Below are positions 20,821 to 32,353 of a stretch of DNA of 64,000 nucleotides, one piece after another; the first letter of the stretch is position 1, and each line of letters opens with the position of its first letter. The notes under the pieces were generated by a model, which saw nothing but the letters and a program-made list of their open reading frames with translations, searched no databases and was not told the origin of the DNA. The translations under genes were made by a program, and so were the position numbers. The DNA is taken from the NCBI GenBank assembly GCA_036924285.1, contig JAYKYS010000007.1, forward strand, positions 6,324,001-6,388,000. Direction: 5' to 3'. Origin of the DNA: Asterella californica. Taxonomy: Eukaryota > Streptophyta > Marchantiopsida > Marchantiales > Aytoniaceae.

Positions 20821-22589
20821 CGGAAGACAGAAGCTGGAAGTCAAAAGACGGACATCTTTCGAGAAGACAGTGACTGCGACTTCGGGAGTATCAACTACAT
20901 GTCACATAGGTAAGGGGTAGGTGCACCAACCAAGTAGTCACCATAGTAAGTAGTAGATAGGTCGAAGTAATCTAACTCCATTACCTAAATCGCGCAGGGA
21001 AGATACGGGTCGGAGGCGCATTAGCACAGAGCACATCCGCTGCTTCTAGCTTCCATTTTGCTCCGATTCAAGCATTGAGGGTCGAGATTGAGAGCAAGTA
21101 AGATCGAATTATAGAGAGAGAACAAGTGAAGACATCTTCCAGCCAAGAAGCGCATTCAAGTTGGGAGAGTAAGGAATCCCTGAGGAGTTGAGAAATCAGA
21201 AATCGAGGGTCGAGGTAGGAAGTCGATAGAGAAGCTGTGGAGTGCAGTAGCGAGCTCGATTGCAGAAGCAGTTAGATGCAGTTCAAATTGACGAAAGAAG
21301 CAGGATCGTGGTACCACATTGAAGACGGAAGTGAAGAGTGGAAACACACAGAAGACTGAATAAGCAGCCAGAAGTAATACTGAGGTTCTTCCCATGTTCT
21401 TTTCTCTTCTCCACCGCTTCCCGTCTCTGAATTGATGTTTCTCACACTTCCCCGCTCGTTTGCAAGAAGCTCATCCATCAATTTCCCTACCCTAAATTTC
21501 TTTTGAGAAAATTGGACACGGAAGCGCTGTCTAATTTTTGTCAGCTGTCTTCTCACTTCTTCCCAAGTTGAAATCGAGCTTCCTTGCTTCCCATTCTGAA
21601 ATTCGATTCCCTGACTATCAATTTTCTTACCTTACTGCGTCTCTATTCCAGAATTTGTGGACAAAAGACGCTTCTGAATGTCTAAACATTTTCAGAAGAC
21701 GACTGCTTATAAATTTGTATCGAGTAGATTGGATTGGATTGGGATTTGTGTCGAGAGAAACTTGATACGAATCCTGAGTGAGCTGGCGAGTTGATTGTTG
21801 TTTCGAGAAGCAAGAAATTGGGAACCAGGCCTTGTGCCTTCTCAAATCCACATCTTCTTAGAGAGACTAGAAGATTGGAAAGGCTGGCAGAATGCGTGAG
21901 AAGACGTGAGGGTCCTTTACGGATCTCTTCCGTCTGACCTATAGCAACATGTTCCGTCTTCTTCCCGAACGTAGAAGAGAGTTGTGAGAAACTTTGCTGG
22001 CAGAATCTGGAGAGAATGATCAAAGGTCATGTCTTTCCGTTATGCAGCAAGCTTCTTCTGAGAGTGTATGAGAGGTAAGGAGTCGGAAGAACATAGTATG
22101 AATGTTCCGTGTCTATTGTAAGGTTAGATTATGTGTCGGAAACCAAAGACATGTGAGACCAGTGATGGGAAGCCTAGCTGTAAGAAGTCTTCTGAGTATG
22201 TCAGTTAACCAGCTCAGCCGGGAGTCTTCCTGGAGGTCACTGTCACTGCAAGAGTCCTCAGCCTTTTTCTGAACTATTTGTATACTCTGCTTCTCACATA
22301 TCTTGTTATCTTTTGTTATGAAGTAGGATGAATTGCAAGGTGGATTGTCTTCTTAGGAATCCATGCGATGCCTTGCTTAGTTAGGATTGTTTAGATATAG
22401 CTCGAAAGACAAGAGCTACTTATGAAGGATTGCTAGAATCCTGGAAGACGGAATAGCTGTCTTCTGGAAGACTAGGTTCATCTTCTGAGAGTGAAAGCGA
22501 GACTGTGAGGACCGGATAAGGACTGAGCCTTCGGCTCATAAGCAAGTATATGTGGCTTAGTGTAATAGAAGCTCGAAACCTGTCGATGC

Positions 22590-22745
22590 ATCCTCGACAG
22601 TTGATGTTACCGGCAGCAGAGTTGGCTGAGGTCAAACCTTACATCAAGGAGTTGGACCTCGACTTCTTTAAGTGGAATTAGAACCTCGCAACCCATGATA
22701 TTATGGAGGAGGTTTGGGCAGCAGGCGCAACCTTGTACATGTGAA
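22590..22745 (+). pseudogene. Truncated start of the GAAGAC-repeat ORF, unit 1
   Basis: Reads MLPAAELAEVKPYIKELDLD, then FFKWN, a stop (TAG at 22679), and a tail matching EEVWAA. It is collinear with 23930-24095 of unit 2 and is cut off by the start of unit 2 at 22752. Confidence 0.65.
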
Positions 22746-22751
22746 GGCAAT

Positions 22752-23929
22752 TGTGGTGCCCACAAATTACAGTATTCATGAATTTTTGAAATTTTTGAGA
22801 TTAAAGACTTGTTTATATAACTGAAGAAGCGTTGTTACTTAAGGTTACGTCTTCCTTAACAGGAAGATGATCTTAAGAGCTGTTTGTAATAAGAAGTTGA
22901 CTTCTTCAGAAGACGACCGTCTTCGGAAGACCGTCTTCTCAGTTGCGTCTTTGGAAGATAGGAAGACGGCGGAAGATGGGAACATCCTCGGAAGACGCTT
23001 CTTGAACTTGACTGTCTTCGGAAGACATCTTCGGAAGTCGACTGAACACAATTCGTATCAAGAGTGGATTTGCTTTGCTTTTGTGTTTAGAGAGACTTGA
23101 TACGAAGCCTGAGTGGTGTGGTGAGTTGTTGTGTTATTTCGAGAAGTTGGAACTCGGGAACTAGGCCTGTGCCTCCCGGTCTTCCAAGCTTCTCAACTCC
23201 ACATCTTCCTAGAGAGACTAGAAGACTGAAAGGCTGGCAAAATGAGCGAGAAGACGTGAGGGTCCATTTCGGATCTCTTCTGTCCGACCCATAGCAGCCG
23301 TTCCTTCTTCTTCTCGAACTTAGAAGAGAGTTGTGAGAAGTATTGCTGGCAGAATCCGGAGAGAATGGTCGAGGGTCATGTCTTCCCATCATGCAGCAAA
23401 CTTCTTCTGAGTGCGTATGAGAGGTGAGAAGTCAGAAGAACAGAGTGCACATGTTTTGAGTCTGTTGTGAGGATAGACTGCGCGTAGGAAGACGAAGACA
23501 GGTGAGACCAGTGAAGGGAAGTCTGACTTCGAGAGGTCTTCCGAGAACGACATTGAATCGGAAGCTGTCCCAAGTGTCTTCCCAGAGGCCACTGTCACCG
23601 CAGGAGCCCGCAACCATCTTCTGAACCTTTCTCATACTCTACTTCTCGCATATCTTGTATCTTCTGATAGGAAGTAGGATGTAATGCAAGGTGGGTTGTC
23701 TTCTTGGTAATCCATGCGAGGCCTTGCCTAGATAGGATTGTTTATATATAGCTCGAAAGACGAGAGCTATCTAGGAAGTACTGTTAGAATCCTGGAAGAC
23801 GGAGTAGCTGTCTTCTGGAAGACTAGTTTCGTCTTCTGAGAGTGGAAGCTAGACTGTGGGCACTCGGGAAGGACTGAGCCTTCAGCTCATAGTAGGTGCT
23901 TGTGGTTTAGTGCAGCAGATCTTCCAGGT
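22752..23929 (+). repeat. GAAGAC-rich repeat, unit 2 5' region (LTR or leader)
   Basis: A second copy of the unit 1 leader in direct orientation, shorter by about 830 bp. GAAGAC/GTCTTC words are dense at 22915-23035 and 23230-23600. It runs into the ORF start at 23930 through 'cagatcttccag'. No TATA box or primer site stands out, so I cannot prove it is an LTR. Confidence 0.6.
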
Positions 23930-26237
23930 ATGCATCCGCGAGGCCTGGTGTTACCAGCAACAGAATTGATCGAGGCCACTCCTTTCCTCAAGGAGTTGGG
24001 TCTCGACTTCTTCCTGTGGGACTGGAACCTCGCAGATCAAGGGCTTCTAGAGGAGGTATGGGCCGCGTTACCACCGCGTAACCGTGTACCTGCGAAGGCA
24101 GGAGTTGCTCGGGGAAGACCATCTTCCTGGACAGAAGACTGGTGGCGTAAGGCGTTTCACATGCTTGAGACCGAGAACCGAGGATATTGGTACGAGAAGA
24201 AGATCTTGCCTAGGATTGTGAGTTCATGGCATGTACCTGGGAGTACCACCTGCCTTTTCGTGGAAGACAGGCAGGGGAGGAATGGTTGGAAGATAGAGTC
24301 TTACCGGGAGCCGAAGAAGCGACTTCTGGCGAAGTTGTTTCTGCATCTTTTCCCCAAGGGAAAAGCGCAGAAGATGAGGTACTTAAGAGATCAGGACGTG
24401 GAGTTCCTGGAATCAGTGTGGGATGACAGAGTGCCAATCTACTGAGGCGCGTACATCCACAACTATGTACAGACGGAGCTAGCATACTTGGGTACCCCGG
24501 CGGGAGGACATCTGACGCCCTTCTTCTGCTACTTGTATGTAGCCATGGGGGATCTTACGGGAAGATCAGCTGGCAGTGTATGGGCCAACGGAGCGACATG
24601 AGGTGAAGGAGGAGACCTCGGAAGACGATGACCGAGAGGCAGCAGCAACGCCCCCTCCCACTCTGATGCCACAGCTGAGGCCCGGCTCTCACCAGAAGAC
24701 GCTTCTGGTGAGGGAAGACGAGTCTAGTGGGTCGGAAGACGCCACGCCAGTGAGGAAGATGGGCCACAGAAGTGTACCGAGGACACCCATCTCCCTCATC
24801 CATTCAGGATCGGAGTCGGACTCGGAGGAAGACTTGCTGAGTACCCGATCGGAGCAGAAGACAGCTTCTGTAACACCTAGGAGTCTTCCGAAGACTCCAG
24901 AAGACGAAGGATGGATGGGCACTCCTACTGCGATGCGAGGAAGCGCAAAGAGGAGAGCCGCTCCTGCCGCGAGGAGTCTTCCACCCCGGAAGATGAGAAG
25001 AGTAGCTTCTTCTCGTGCGCAGAAGATGAAGGCCGTAGTGGTGGAAGAGGCTCCCTTGCCTCTGGAAGACGAAGTCGATACCATCGAGCGAGTGATGGGG
25101 ATGAACTTGTCTTCTGCAGGAAGACGACTGGAGGAGTTCAGTGCCTACTTCCAGAAGGAGATCCAGCCCGCTATGGAGTTGCTGGAAAGAAAAGCGAGGA
25201 CACAGGAGAAGCCTTTACAGCCTGGATTCGGCCTGCGCACCTTGCTGCGACAGGAAGACAGCCAGCAGAAGACGGAGTCGCTGGAAGCTAGCCTCCGCAC
25301 TACGGAGAAGCTTGCAGCCAGGTACAAGGCGGAAGCAGCCGCTTCTGCCAAGGAGTCGATACAACTTCGGAAGAGCAACCAGGAGTTGCAGACGCGAGTA
25401 CAGCAGCGTGATCAGGAAGTTCTCCGAGTACGAGAGAAGATCACTGCCCTTGCAGAAGAGCAGACCACTTGGAAGATGCAGCGAGAAGCCGCAGAAGCGC
25501 GAGCTGCAACAGAGAAGACGCATAGGGAAGCAGCGGAGGCCCGTGCGCAGAAGATGCTAGCTCAGTCGGTAGAAGCGCTTCGGAAGAAGTTCAACTTCAC
25601 CGCGGGTAAGAAGTTACTTACCTTAGCTAGGGAATGGGACAGCGAGTCCAAGACGAGGTTGGTGGAATGCAGAGATAGCATGTTCAGGTACCTGGATAGA
25701 CAGATAGAAGGAGTGAAGACACTTTATGGTCTTCCCTCACTTCCGACACCTGCAACCGCATCTTCCCAAGCCCCAGCACCCTCGACTGGATCCGGGATGG
25801 AGAAGGAGGAGTTCGATCTCGCTGTACACTTGGTGGTGACAGCGTTGGAAGACGAGAAGACTCCAGAAGACGCCCCGGAAGACATGATGTCTTCTGGAAG
25901 ACAGATAGACGAGCCGTCTTCTCAGGTATTCCGCGTGGAGGAAGCGACTTCCCCCGACCCCTATGAGATCGCCATGGTCCCTAGTACTGCATCTGTGCCT
26001 CAGAAGACCGAAGACGCACCATTCGACTCGTCTTCCCAGAAGACCATTCCATCTTCCGAAGTCGAAGCCGAGGAAGACGCAGCCGCAGAAATAGCAGGGC
26101 CAGCGAAGAGCGAGGAGAGGGAAGCTACCTCAGTGGTACCCGAGGTAAGTGCAGGGCTTCCCAGCCCATCAGAAGTCGAGGTAGTAGCTCCGGTAGGAGC
26201 AGATCATGTGGAGATTGCCACCGAGCAATCAGATTAG
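23930..26237 (+). pseudogene. Large repeat-encoded coiled-coil protein, two lesions, function unknown
   Basis: From the ATG at 23930 (MHPRGLVLPATEL) an N-terminal domain of about 170 residues (LKELGLDFFLWDWNLADQ; WWRKAFHMLETENRGYWYEK; KAQKMRYLRDQDVEFLES) reaches a TGA at 24442-24444 where the second copy has Trp. After about 40 more codons, one extra base near 24556-24562 shifts the frame into a 553-codon open stretch ending at 26235. That stretch has an acidic Ser-rich region, an Arg-rich patch (LPPRKMRRVASSRAQ), a long coiled coil (about 25240-25570, Gln/Glu/Lys heptads, EAAEARA repeats), a conserved FRYLDRQIEGVKTLYGL block, and a disordered acidic tail. Intact length would be about 768 residues. 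Gag-like architecture is possible, but I recognise no known domain. Confidence 0.6.
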
Positions 26238-27641
26238 TTAGCAAACTTAATCGACACTTCCAGATTTAGTAGGATTGGACATGCTATCTTAAGGGTGGCA
26301 GTTTTCCATGTAAAAATAGTTAGGACCCCATGTGGCAGCATAGGTAGCGTAGGAGTAATACAGTGGAGGGCTAATTGGGAAGAGGGACCGCATGCATGTG
26401 AGGTGACAACCTCTTGTCAGCGTCTCTCTCTCTCTCTCTCTCCCTGGTGGTCGCCTCTCAAGGCAGATGGTTAAGTAGGATAGCAAGGTAGGAGAAAAGG
26501 TCTCTCTGAGAGCTCTGCCAGGTCTGTAGAATTCGGCAGTAACTGAACATACACACCGATTCTACAGGCAGGCAGGAGAGACACATTAGAGCAGGGACAG
26601 TCTAGGAACAGGGAACGGCATCCTCGTGCAGACCTGCTGATTAGACTGGTGTGTCGAGGAGTAGACGCAGGAAGTAGAGGGAGTGAGCTTCCCAATGCCA
26701 TTGTGACTTCTTCTCGGAGAATAGATTGTGGATTTGAGTGCAGACGCTTTGTCCATGTCTTCTGGATGGTGGGTTCACTGAATTCGCTCCCAATTGTGCA
26801 TGGGAAGTGTTCTTCTTGAGTGGCGGTGAATGTCAACAGTTGTGGAGTGTAGCTTGACTCGTTCAGTAGAGCCCTTGGGATCTACGTACGAACGGTCTTC
26901 CGAGTAAGGGATCCCAGAAGACAGAGCAGTCAGAGCAGCGAAGTGAAGAAGAAGGAAGCCTTCTTCCGGCAACAGAAGACGACATCCTCGAGTAGAAGAC
27001 GGTGCTACAGTACTCACGTTTGTTGTCTTCCTCCCCAAACTATTACAAGCAGGGATGGCTTGTTAGTCAGGATCCGGACTAGAAGCCTGTCGGAATCTTA
27101 ATTGCCCTTTTTCATCCTGTTTTCTCTTGTTTGGATTTCTTCTTCTTCCCATCTTCTCCCATCTTCCCCATCTTCTTACCTCCTTCTAGTGAGCTTCCGA
27201 TACTTCTATTGAGCTTCCGTGAAGGTGAATGTCGTTGTAGCGCTGCAGGAAGACAACTTCCGTAGGCAGAAGCCTGGGAAGGCTACAGGGGGCATACACC
27301 CTATGATTGATCCACCCCGTTGGAATGTGAGTGTGAGAATAAGGTGTAACGACTGTTACTAGTCGACTTATGCGAAGCAGGACACGCTTCTAGAGGTGTC
27401 AGAAGACGAGTTGAACCCCCAGAAGACAAGAATCGCTCGGGAAGATGGTATCGAGAAGACCGGAAGAAGCAACCTAGAAGCAGGAAGATCGTCTTCCCGA
27501 GCTTCTCTGTGCATAATTGTGTGATATTTTAGTTGGTAGTTGTTTGTCTAGTTCCGGAGCACCATTTGGCGTGTCTAGAAGACGTGTTGTTTTGTGTGGT
27601 TTTGTGAGAAGACGGGATTTCTAGGCAAAACCCGTGTGTTT
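26238..27641 (+). repeat. 3' non-coding part of the GAAGAC-rich repeat
   Basis: No sense ORF. Homologous in inverted orientation to 34990-36300, for example 'acaagcagggatggcttgtt', 'aggatccggactagaagcct' and 'gttgaacccccagaag'. An antisense open frame at 26775-27038 partly survives in the inverted copy. Includes a (CT)n microsatellite at 26423-26442. Confidence 0.65.
26423..26442. repeat. (CT)10 microsatellite
   Basis: About ten uninterrupted CT units within the 3' region of the GAAGAC-rich repeat. Confidence 0.85.
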
Positions 27642-28796
27642 GTGTGTTTGAACAGATCTTAGAACTTAGAGCAGCGTTACTTGTGCAAATCCTCTGTGAG
27701 AACGATATCTTGTATACTAAATGGGCAAAAGGAGAAATCCTTCGTCACTACAGCAATGATCGCCCACAGAAGACCATCTTCCTAGACGGTGGAGTGATGG
27801 CGCAGGACTTTTCACATACCAGAAGTAGAGAACCGTGTGTACGAGTTGGAGAAGAAGATCTTACTGATATCTGGGAAGTGGTATGTATCTGAAAGTACCA
27901 CATGCCTCTTCCTAGAAGACAGACGAAGGAAAAAACGGATGCAAGGTAGAAGCTTACCGAGAGCCGAGGAAGCGTCTTCTAGGGAAGTTGTATCTTCACC
28001 TTTTCCCCAAGAGAAAAGCACAGAATGTGAGATACCTTGGAGATCAGGACGTGGAGTTCCTGGAAGCTATCTGGGAAGGACATGTCGTCAATTGGGGTGC
28101 CTTCTTCCACACTTACATCCAGGCCGAGCTAGTGTACTTGAGCACCCCAACAGGAGGGCACCTCACCCTGTTCTTCTATTATTTGTACGTGTCCAAGAGA
28201 GATTTGCAAGAAGATCAGTTGGCTAAGTATGGACCAGCAGGACAGCGCGAGGTGAAGGAAGAGACCTCGAAGGAAGAAGATCGAGCAGTGGTCATGTCTT
28301 CTCTTCCCACTTCAGTGGCGCAAGTAGGACCGGGCACTCAGGAGAAGATGATCTTGGTGAGAGAAGACGACTCCAGCGACACAGAAGATGCGTCGCCGCC
28401 GAGGAAGATGGGACCTAGGAGTGTGTCTAGGAAGAGCGCATCTTTCCCGACCATCCACTCTGGATTTGAGTTGGATTCTCTGGAGACGTCGAGCACCAAG
28501 ATCGCACGGAAGATAGCTTTTGCGACTACAGAGAGTCTTTCGAAGACTCCAGAAGCCGAGGTATGGGTTGACATTCTGACTGCGACTCGAGGAAGCGCAA
28601 CAAAGAGGATGGCTCCTATGATGAGAAGAGATCTTCCACCCCGGAAGATGAGAAGAGTAGCGTCTTCTCGTGCGTAGAAGCAAAACACCACGGTGGTAGA
28701 AGAGACATCCTTGTCTCTGGAAGACAAGGAAGACACCTCCGATCATTTCGTGACGATGAACCTGTCTTCTTGTTCTTCGAGAAGAAAGCTGGAATA
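27642..28796 (+). pseudogene. Second, truncated copy of the GAAGAC-repeat ORF
   Basis: 27642-27755 matches the distal repeat arm also seen inverted at 34795-34900. From about 27770 the sequence is collinear with 24115 onward of the first copy: VYELEKKILLISGKWYVSES, CLFLEDRR, then a 229-codon open stretch at 27988-28677 (LFPKRKAQNVRYLGDQDVEF, VNWGAFFHTYIQAELVYLST, REVKEETSKEEDRAV, LPPRKMRRVASSRA). The stop at 28675 follows the Arg-rich patch. Homology ends near 28796 inside the coiled-coil start, where a 170-bp dispersed repeat takes over. It keeps the Trp codon and the frame that the first copy lost, so the two together define the ancestral protein. Confidence 0.7.
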
Positions 28797-28975
28797 GTTC
28801 ATAGCCATGAGCTTGAAGGCTCAACTTGAAGAACTGAGACCTACAAGCCTTACCTGCGGAGTATATCCTTAGTGGGGTTAGCCCAAGAACCCACCCTAAC
28901 GACACTAACGGCTCTATCGAGACTAACCACTATGCACTCGATCAACCTAGTCGAGGTGCTAAACTGACGTGACCT
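28797..28975 (+). repeat. Dispersed repeat shared with 16541-16690
   Basis: Second copy of the repeat. It abuts the truncation point of the GAAGAC-repeat ORF exactly, suggesting it marks a rearrangement or insertion boundary. Confidence 0.75.
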
Positions 28976-29250
28976 CATATATATATTGCCTCGATAACAA
29001 CAAACGAGCAAAAGTTCTCATTATCCCTTTAGCATGAATATTATTTGGAGAGCGTGCATAATCACCCATTCCATTTTCAGATGTAGAGGGTGGATGCTTA
29101 ACTATTACCTAATCATTCCGTTAGGAAAGGGTGATAATAAATTAATATCCCCATACATTAATATTTTCTTGAGAGCAATAGCTCAGTCTTATGTTTTCAA
29201 AAGTGAATATTTCCACTCTCTACTTATGGCTTGTCTCTCGACTATATGCG

Positions 29251-29291
29251 TCTTGTGATCTCTTAACACTTAATGTTTAGAGATCACAAGA
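29251..29291. repeat. Perfect 13-bp inverted repeat
   Basis: TCTTGTGATCTCT and AGAGATCACAAGA flank a 15-nt loop. The surroundings (28977-29390) are AT-rich with no gene. It could act as a hairpin or be a remnant of a small foldback element. Confidence 0.75.
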
Positions 29292-29390
29292 AAAAATTAA
29301 TATATAGTAAAATTTTATTTAACATATAAATGTATTTTTATAATTTAAACAAGAACGTCAGAATACACCGTGAAAGGAAAAATCGAACGA

Positions 29391-29923
29391 TGGTATTTGA
29401 CTCCATGTCATGGACCACCCCCAATCCACTTGTCGTTTTCTGTCTCTCGTACCCTGCTTGTCGTCTTCTCCACGGCCAAAAGTGCAAGTGGCATGCATAT
29501 TTTGTTGTGAGCCCAAGCCCCTGCTCGAGCCCAAGCCCGACCTCTGAAGTTGATTCAAGTTGGGCTGTAATTATAACGAAGAAAATGGCAAAGAACGGAG
29601 AAGCTGTTATGAACAGCTATTCGTCCAGACGCGTACTGCAGTCACCAATCGCCGCTGTCTGTGTGGATGCAACTTGCAAGCTGCTGTCCCGCTTACTCCG
29701 TACGTCCTCAGGAACTGAAGGGTTGCGTGGTCGTTATGAATTGATTTGTGTCGCCACGACGGGATGTTACAGCTGTATCTGGGACTTCAGTTGTCAGCCA
29801 GAAGACATGCAGTCGCTCTGGACGCGGTTCTGTCTACACCGTGGATCTTTCATTCTCGTACTGTACCATGATACCGTGGTGCCTGATTCTGCACCGGCAG
29901 AGAGCCTCGCGATTTTGATTTGA
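29391..29923 (+). CDS. Orphan ORF, no recognised domain
   Basis: The open frame extends upstream to 29330, but the first good ATG is at 29391 (MVFDSMSWTTPNPLVV), giving about 177 codons; an internal ATG (MAKNGEAVMN) is also possible. The second half has a Cys-rich stretch (AAVCVDATCKLLSRLL, CVATTGCYSCIWDFSCQ) that might bind metal or form disulphides. No relatives are recognised and no repeat copy is present in the window. No clear promoter or polyadenylation signal was seen. It may be a chance ORF or an exon. Confidence 0.25.
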
Positions 29924-31690
29924 AGTCAATGAATCACTCAGAGTCTTACCTCTTTCTTTATATATCCAAATCCTATTTCTTTCTCTTAGCTATATGCGTG
30001 CTGTACCTGTGACTCTGTAAAGCTCCCGGTCGCGATCACCAGTGCTCGGGGTAAGACTTTTCCAAGACCAGAAACTATCTGAGGGCAATGAACGGGAGTC
30101 GGTCTGTATATTTGATCATCTATCGGTTTTTTTATCACGTAATATATCTTCATGTAAAATTTGATCCAGTAAAGATTTTACTTATTAGTGCATGTAAATG
30201 CTAAAATTAAAGATTCTTTTACGTCCAGAAGGAAAAGAGTCATAATATTTCCAAGGGCAGTTTTGTTTAGAGTTGTGTATCGCATAAAGTGGTGCTTTTG
30301 AATTATTATAATTATTTTATTTTATTTTATTTTTGAAAAATATAGTAATTTTTTTAAATATTAGAGGTATCAAAATTCAGAGGAAATATTCATCAACGGC
30401 GGAGAGAGCACTGATCATAAAATTATCATAGATAATTTTGTATATAAACGTAATTCATTCAGGATTGCGTCTGTGATTAGACATCACGATTTTATTATTA
30501 AATTTTTTTTAATTTGAACTCAAGACGATTACTCAGAACAATAGAAAATCTATTTTTTTTAAAAATGGACGAAATGAGTGAAGAATCGTTAAGGAGAACC
30601 CTCTGCGTTTTCCTGCGAGTATATCCGGGAGTGCCCGCATAAAACACTCTCCGAGATCTGGACGAAGTCGTAATTCACACATATGAGTATAGAATCTTTC
30701 AGAAGGTTATTAACTTTTACACCCCATATTAGACTGGTCTACAGGAAACACCCGCGGGTGCTTGGCCGCAGCAGTAACATTGTCACCTACTACCGAAAAA
30801 TATATGCGAAAAGTTCCAGATTTGACAATCACTATTAACAATTTTAACCTGACTTTTTAAAATCCCAACTGATTGAGAGTACAAAGAATGCCGGTTAACC
30901 CCTAGCATGGCGAACACTCAGGCAGAGGCCGGAAATGTCCGTCGAGACGGTTCCAGGCCGTGGACGCCGGACCTCAATCCAGGGAAGGAATTAATAACCA
31001 TCCCACGGTTTCCCACCAACCTCAGGGGGACGAAAGTTATGTCAGAACCTACTCAGGCGGAGATCCACTCAGCCGGTAACTTTAGGCAAGTGAGAAATCA
31101 CGCGGACTGTGCATGATACCGTATTATGAAACTTATTTGTACGTTGGACATAAAAGGCATAAAAGTGCATGTCAAGAAGATTCTTTAACGGAGCAAGAGA
31201 GAAAAAGAGCAAGATATATTATCAATGTGTAAATTTGTATATAATATTGCATTATTGATTGGTGACTTTGTGAAATGATATTTTATTTCTTCCCAGAATT
31301 TTGAATGTTTTTAATCTTATCGTCAAAACTAACGACCAAATCAAATTAAACCCGGAGTACGAGTATAAAACCAAACCCCGAGTAGGGTATACAAGCATGA
31401 AAAAAAAGAATATTCTTTTTTTCTTCAGTGATTATTTTTTTAAGAAAAGATTCCCTTTGCTCCAAAAAACCTCAAAATTTTCATTGTAGCATTTCTCTAT
31501 CAATACTGAGAATCATAACTTATAAAGCTGATGAATAGCTTTATTTTGATTCTTTATTTCACAGATTCCAAGTTAAGATGAATACATAGTGATCAAAATG
31601 AGTTTCTCCATACGGTTAAATTCTTTAGTTCTCTGAAAATAAACCCACAAAATAAGATCTTATGAGTCACCAAGAGCATTTGTTATCATA
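29924..31690. other. AT-rich intergenic DNA, no supported gene
   Basis: Long A/T runs (30300-30550, 31400-31470). A 69-codon frame at 30907-31116 (MANTQAEAGNVRRDGSRPWT) is isolated in a GC-richer island at 30890-31110 and has no recognisable relatives. Nothing else can be supported. Confidence 0.5.
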
Positions 31691-31693
31691 CTC

Positions 31694-31707
31694 GGGGTTT
31701 AAACCCC
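31694..31707. other. 14-bp perfect palindrome next to a TATA-like box
   Basis: GGGGTTTAAACCCC is followed at 31715 by ATATAAAAAG. It could be a symmetric protein-binding site in a small promoter, but no convincing gene lies downstream. Confidence 0.35.
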
Positions 31708-32353
31708 TCTTCTCATATAAAAAGCGAGAGAGAGAATCATTCTCGAAAGTCCATCATCAGGATTTCGGGTAGCGGACCACAAGCAAAGACGGGGACAAAG
31801 TCGAGGAGTTCTACCCAAAAACTCTCTTTCTTTTGTCAAAACCAATGCGTTTGAACAGCCAGCTCCATATTTGAACAGTAGGCTGGTTTCTAACATAGTA
31901 GTGACGAACTCCTCCATGCTCTATGCTATTAGGACGTGTCAAAGCTAAAAAAAAAGAATCCTTTATGGTCAGAGGAATAAAGTCCATAACTTTGTTACGA
32001 TTTTATGATGAAAGTTCTACAGTCAACTTTGTGTAGATATCGGATCGAACGCTTACGGTTTTAGAGAGGGCAAAGTTGACCGTAAATCTTTTGAATTATG
32101 TTACTAAGTGATGGTTACTAAAGATAATGTGTTCAGTCTATGATATGAATGCTCCGCCTACAATTTTGTGCGCCACATTGAAGTTTCATTATAGTGGAGT
32201 GATTTTGAAATTGCAGAGAGAAATTGGCAGATTGTTCGATCTAGGTCATAGACATGGCGTCCACATCCACATTTTCTAGTTTTTAGAGAGATCTTGTTGT
32301 CGAGAGCGACAAGTTAGTTACAAAGTGATCATATTCTTCCTTGTGACAGAACA

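Larger units (their letters stand above)
20571..22751 (+). repeat. GAAGAC-rich repeat, unit 1 (LTR-like)
   Basis: Begins TGTGGTGCCCA, as does unit 2 at 22752. Shared downstream blocks include 'cttaag...gtcttaagag', 'gtcgactgaac/gatacgaa' near 21765 and 23100, 'gagagactagaag', 'cggatctcttc' and 'gctcgaaagac'. The hexamer GAAGAC or its complement is hugely over-represented. About 830 bp (20890-21720) are absent from unit 2, but part of that (21000-21340) recurs inverted at 36990-37400. It ends with a scrap of the coding region. Confidence 0.7.

Noticed and set aside
24689..25523. Antisense ORFs of 131 and 102 codons opposite the coiled-coil ORF
   Set aside because: They are shadows of the repetitive sense sequence; the sense frame is supported by a second copy.
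20571..28800. GAAGAC is the BbsI site, so the region could be vector or cloning contamination
   Set aside because: The words are scattered irregularly in diverged, multi-copy genomic repeats with decayed ORFs, unlike any designed construct.
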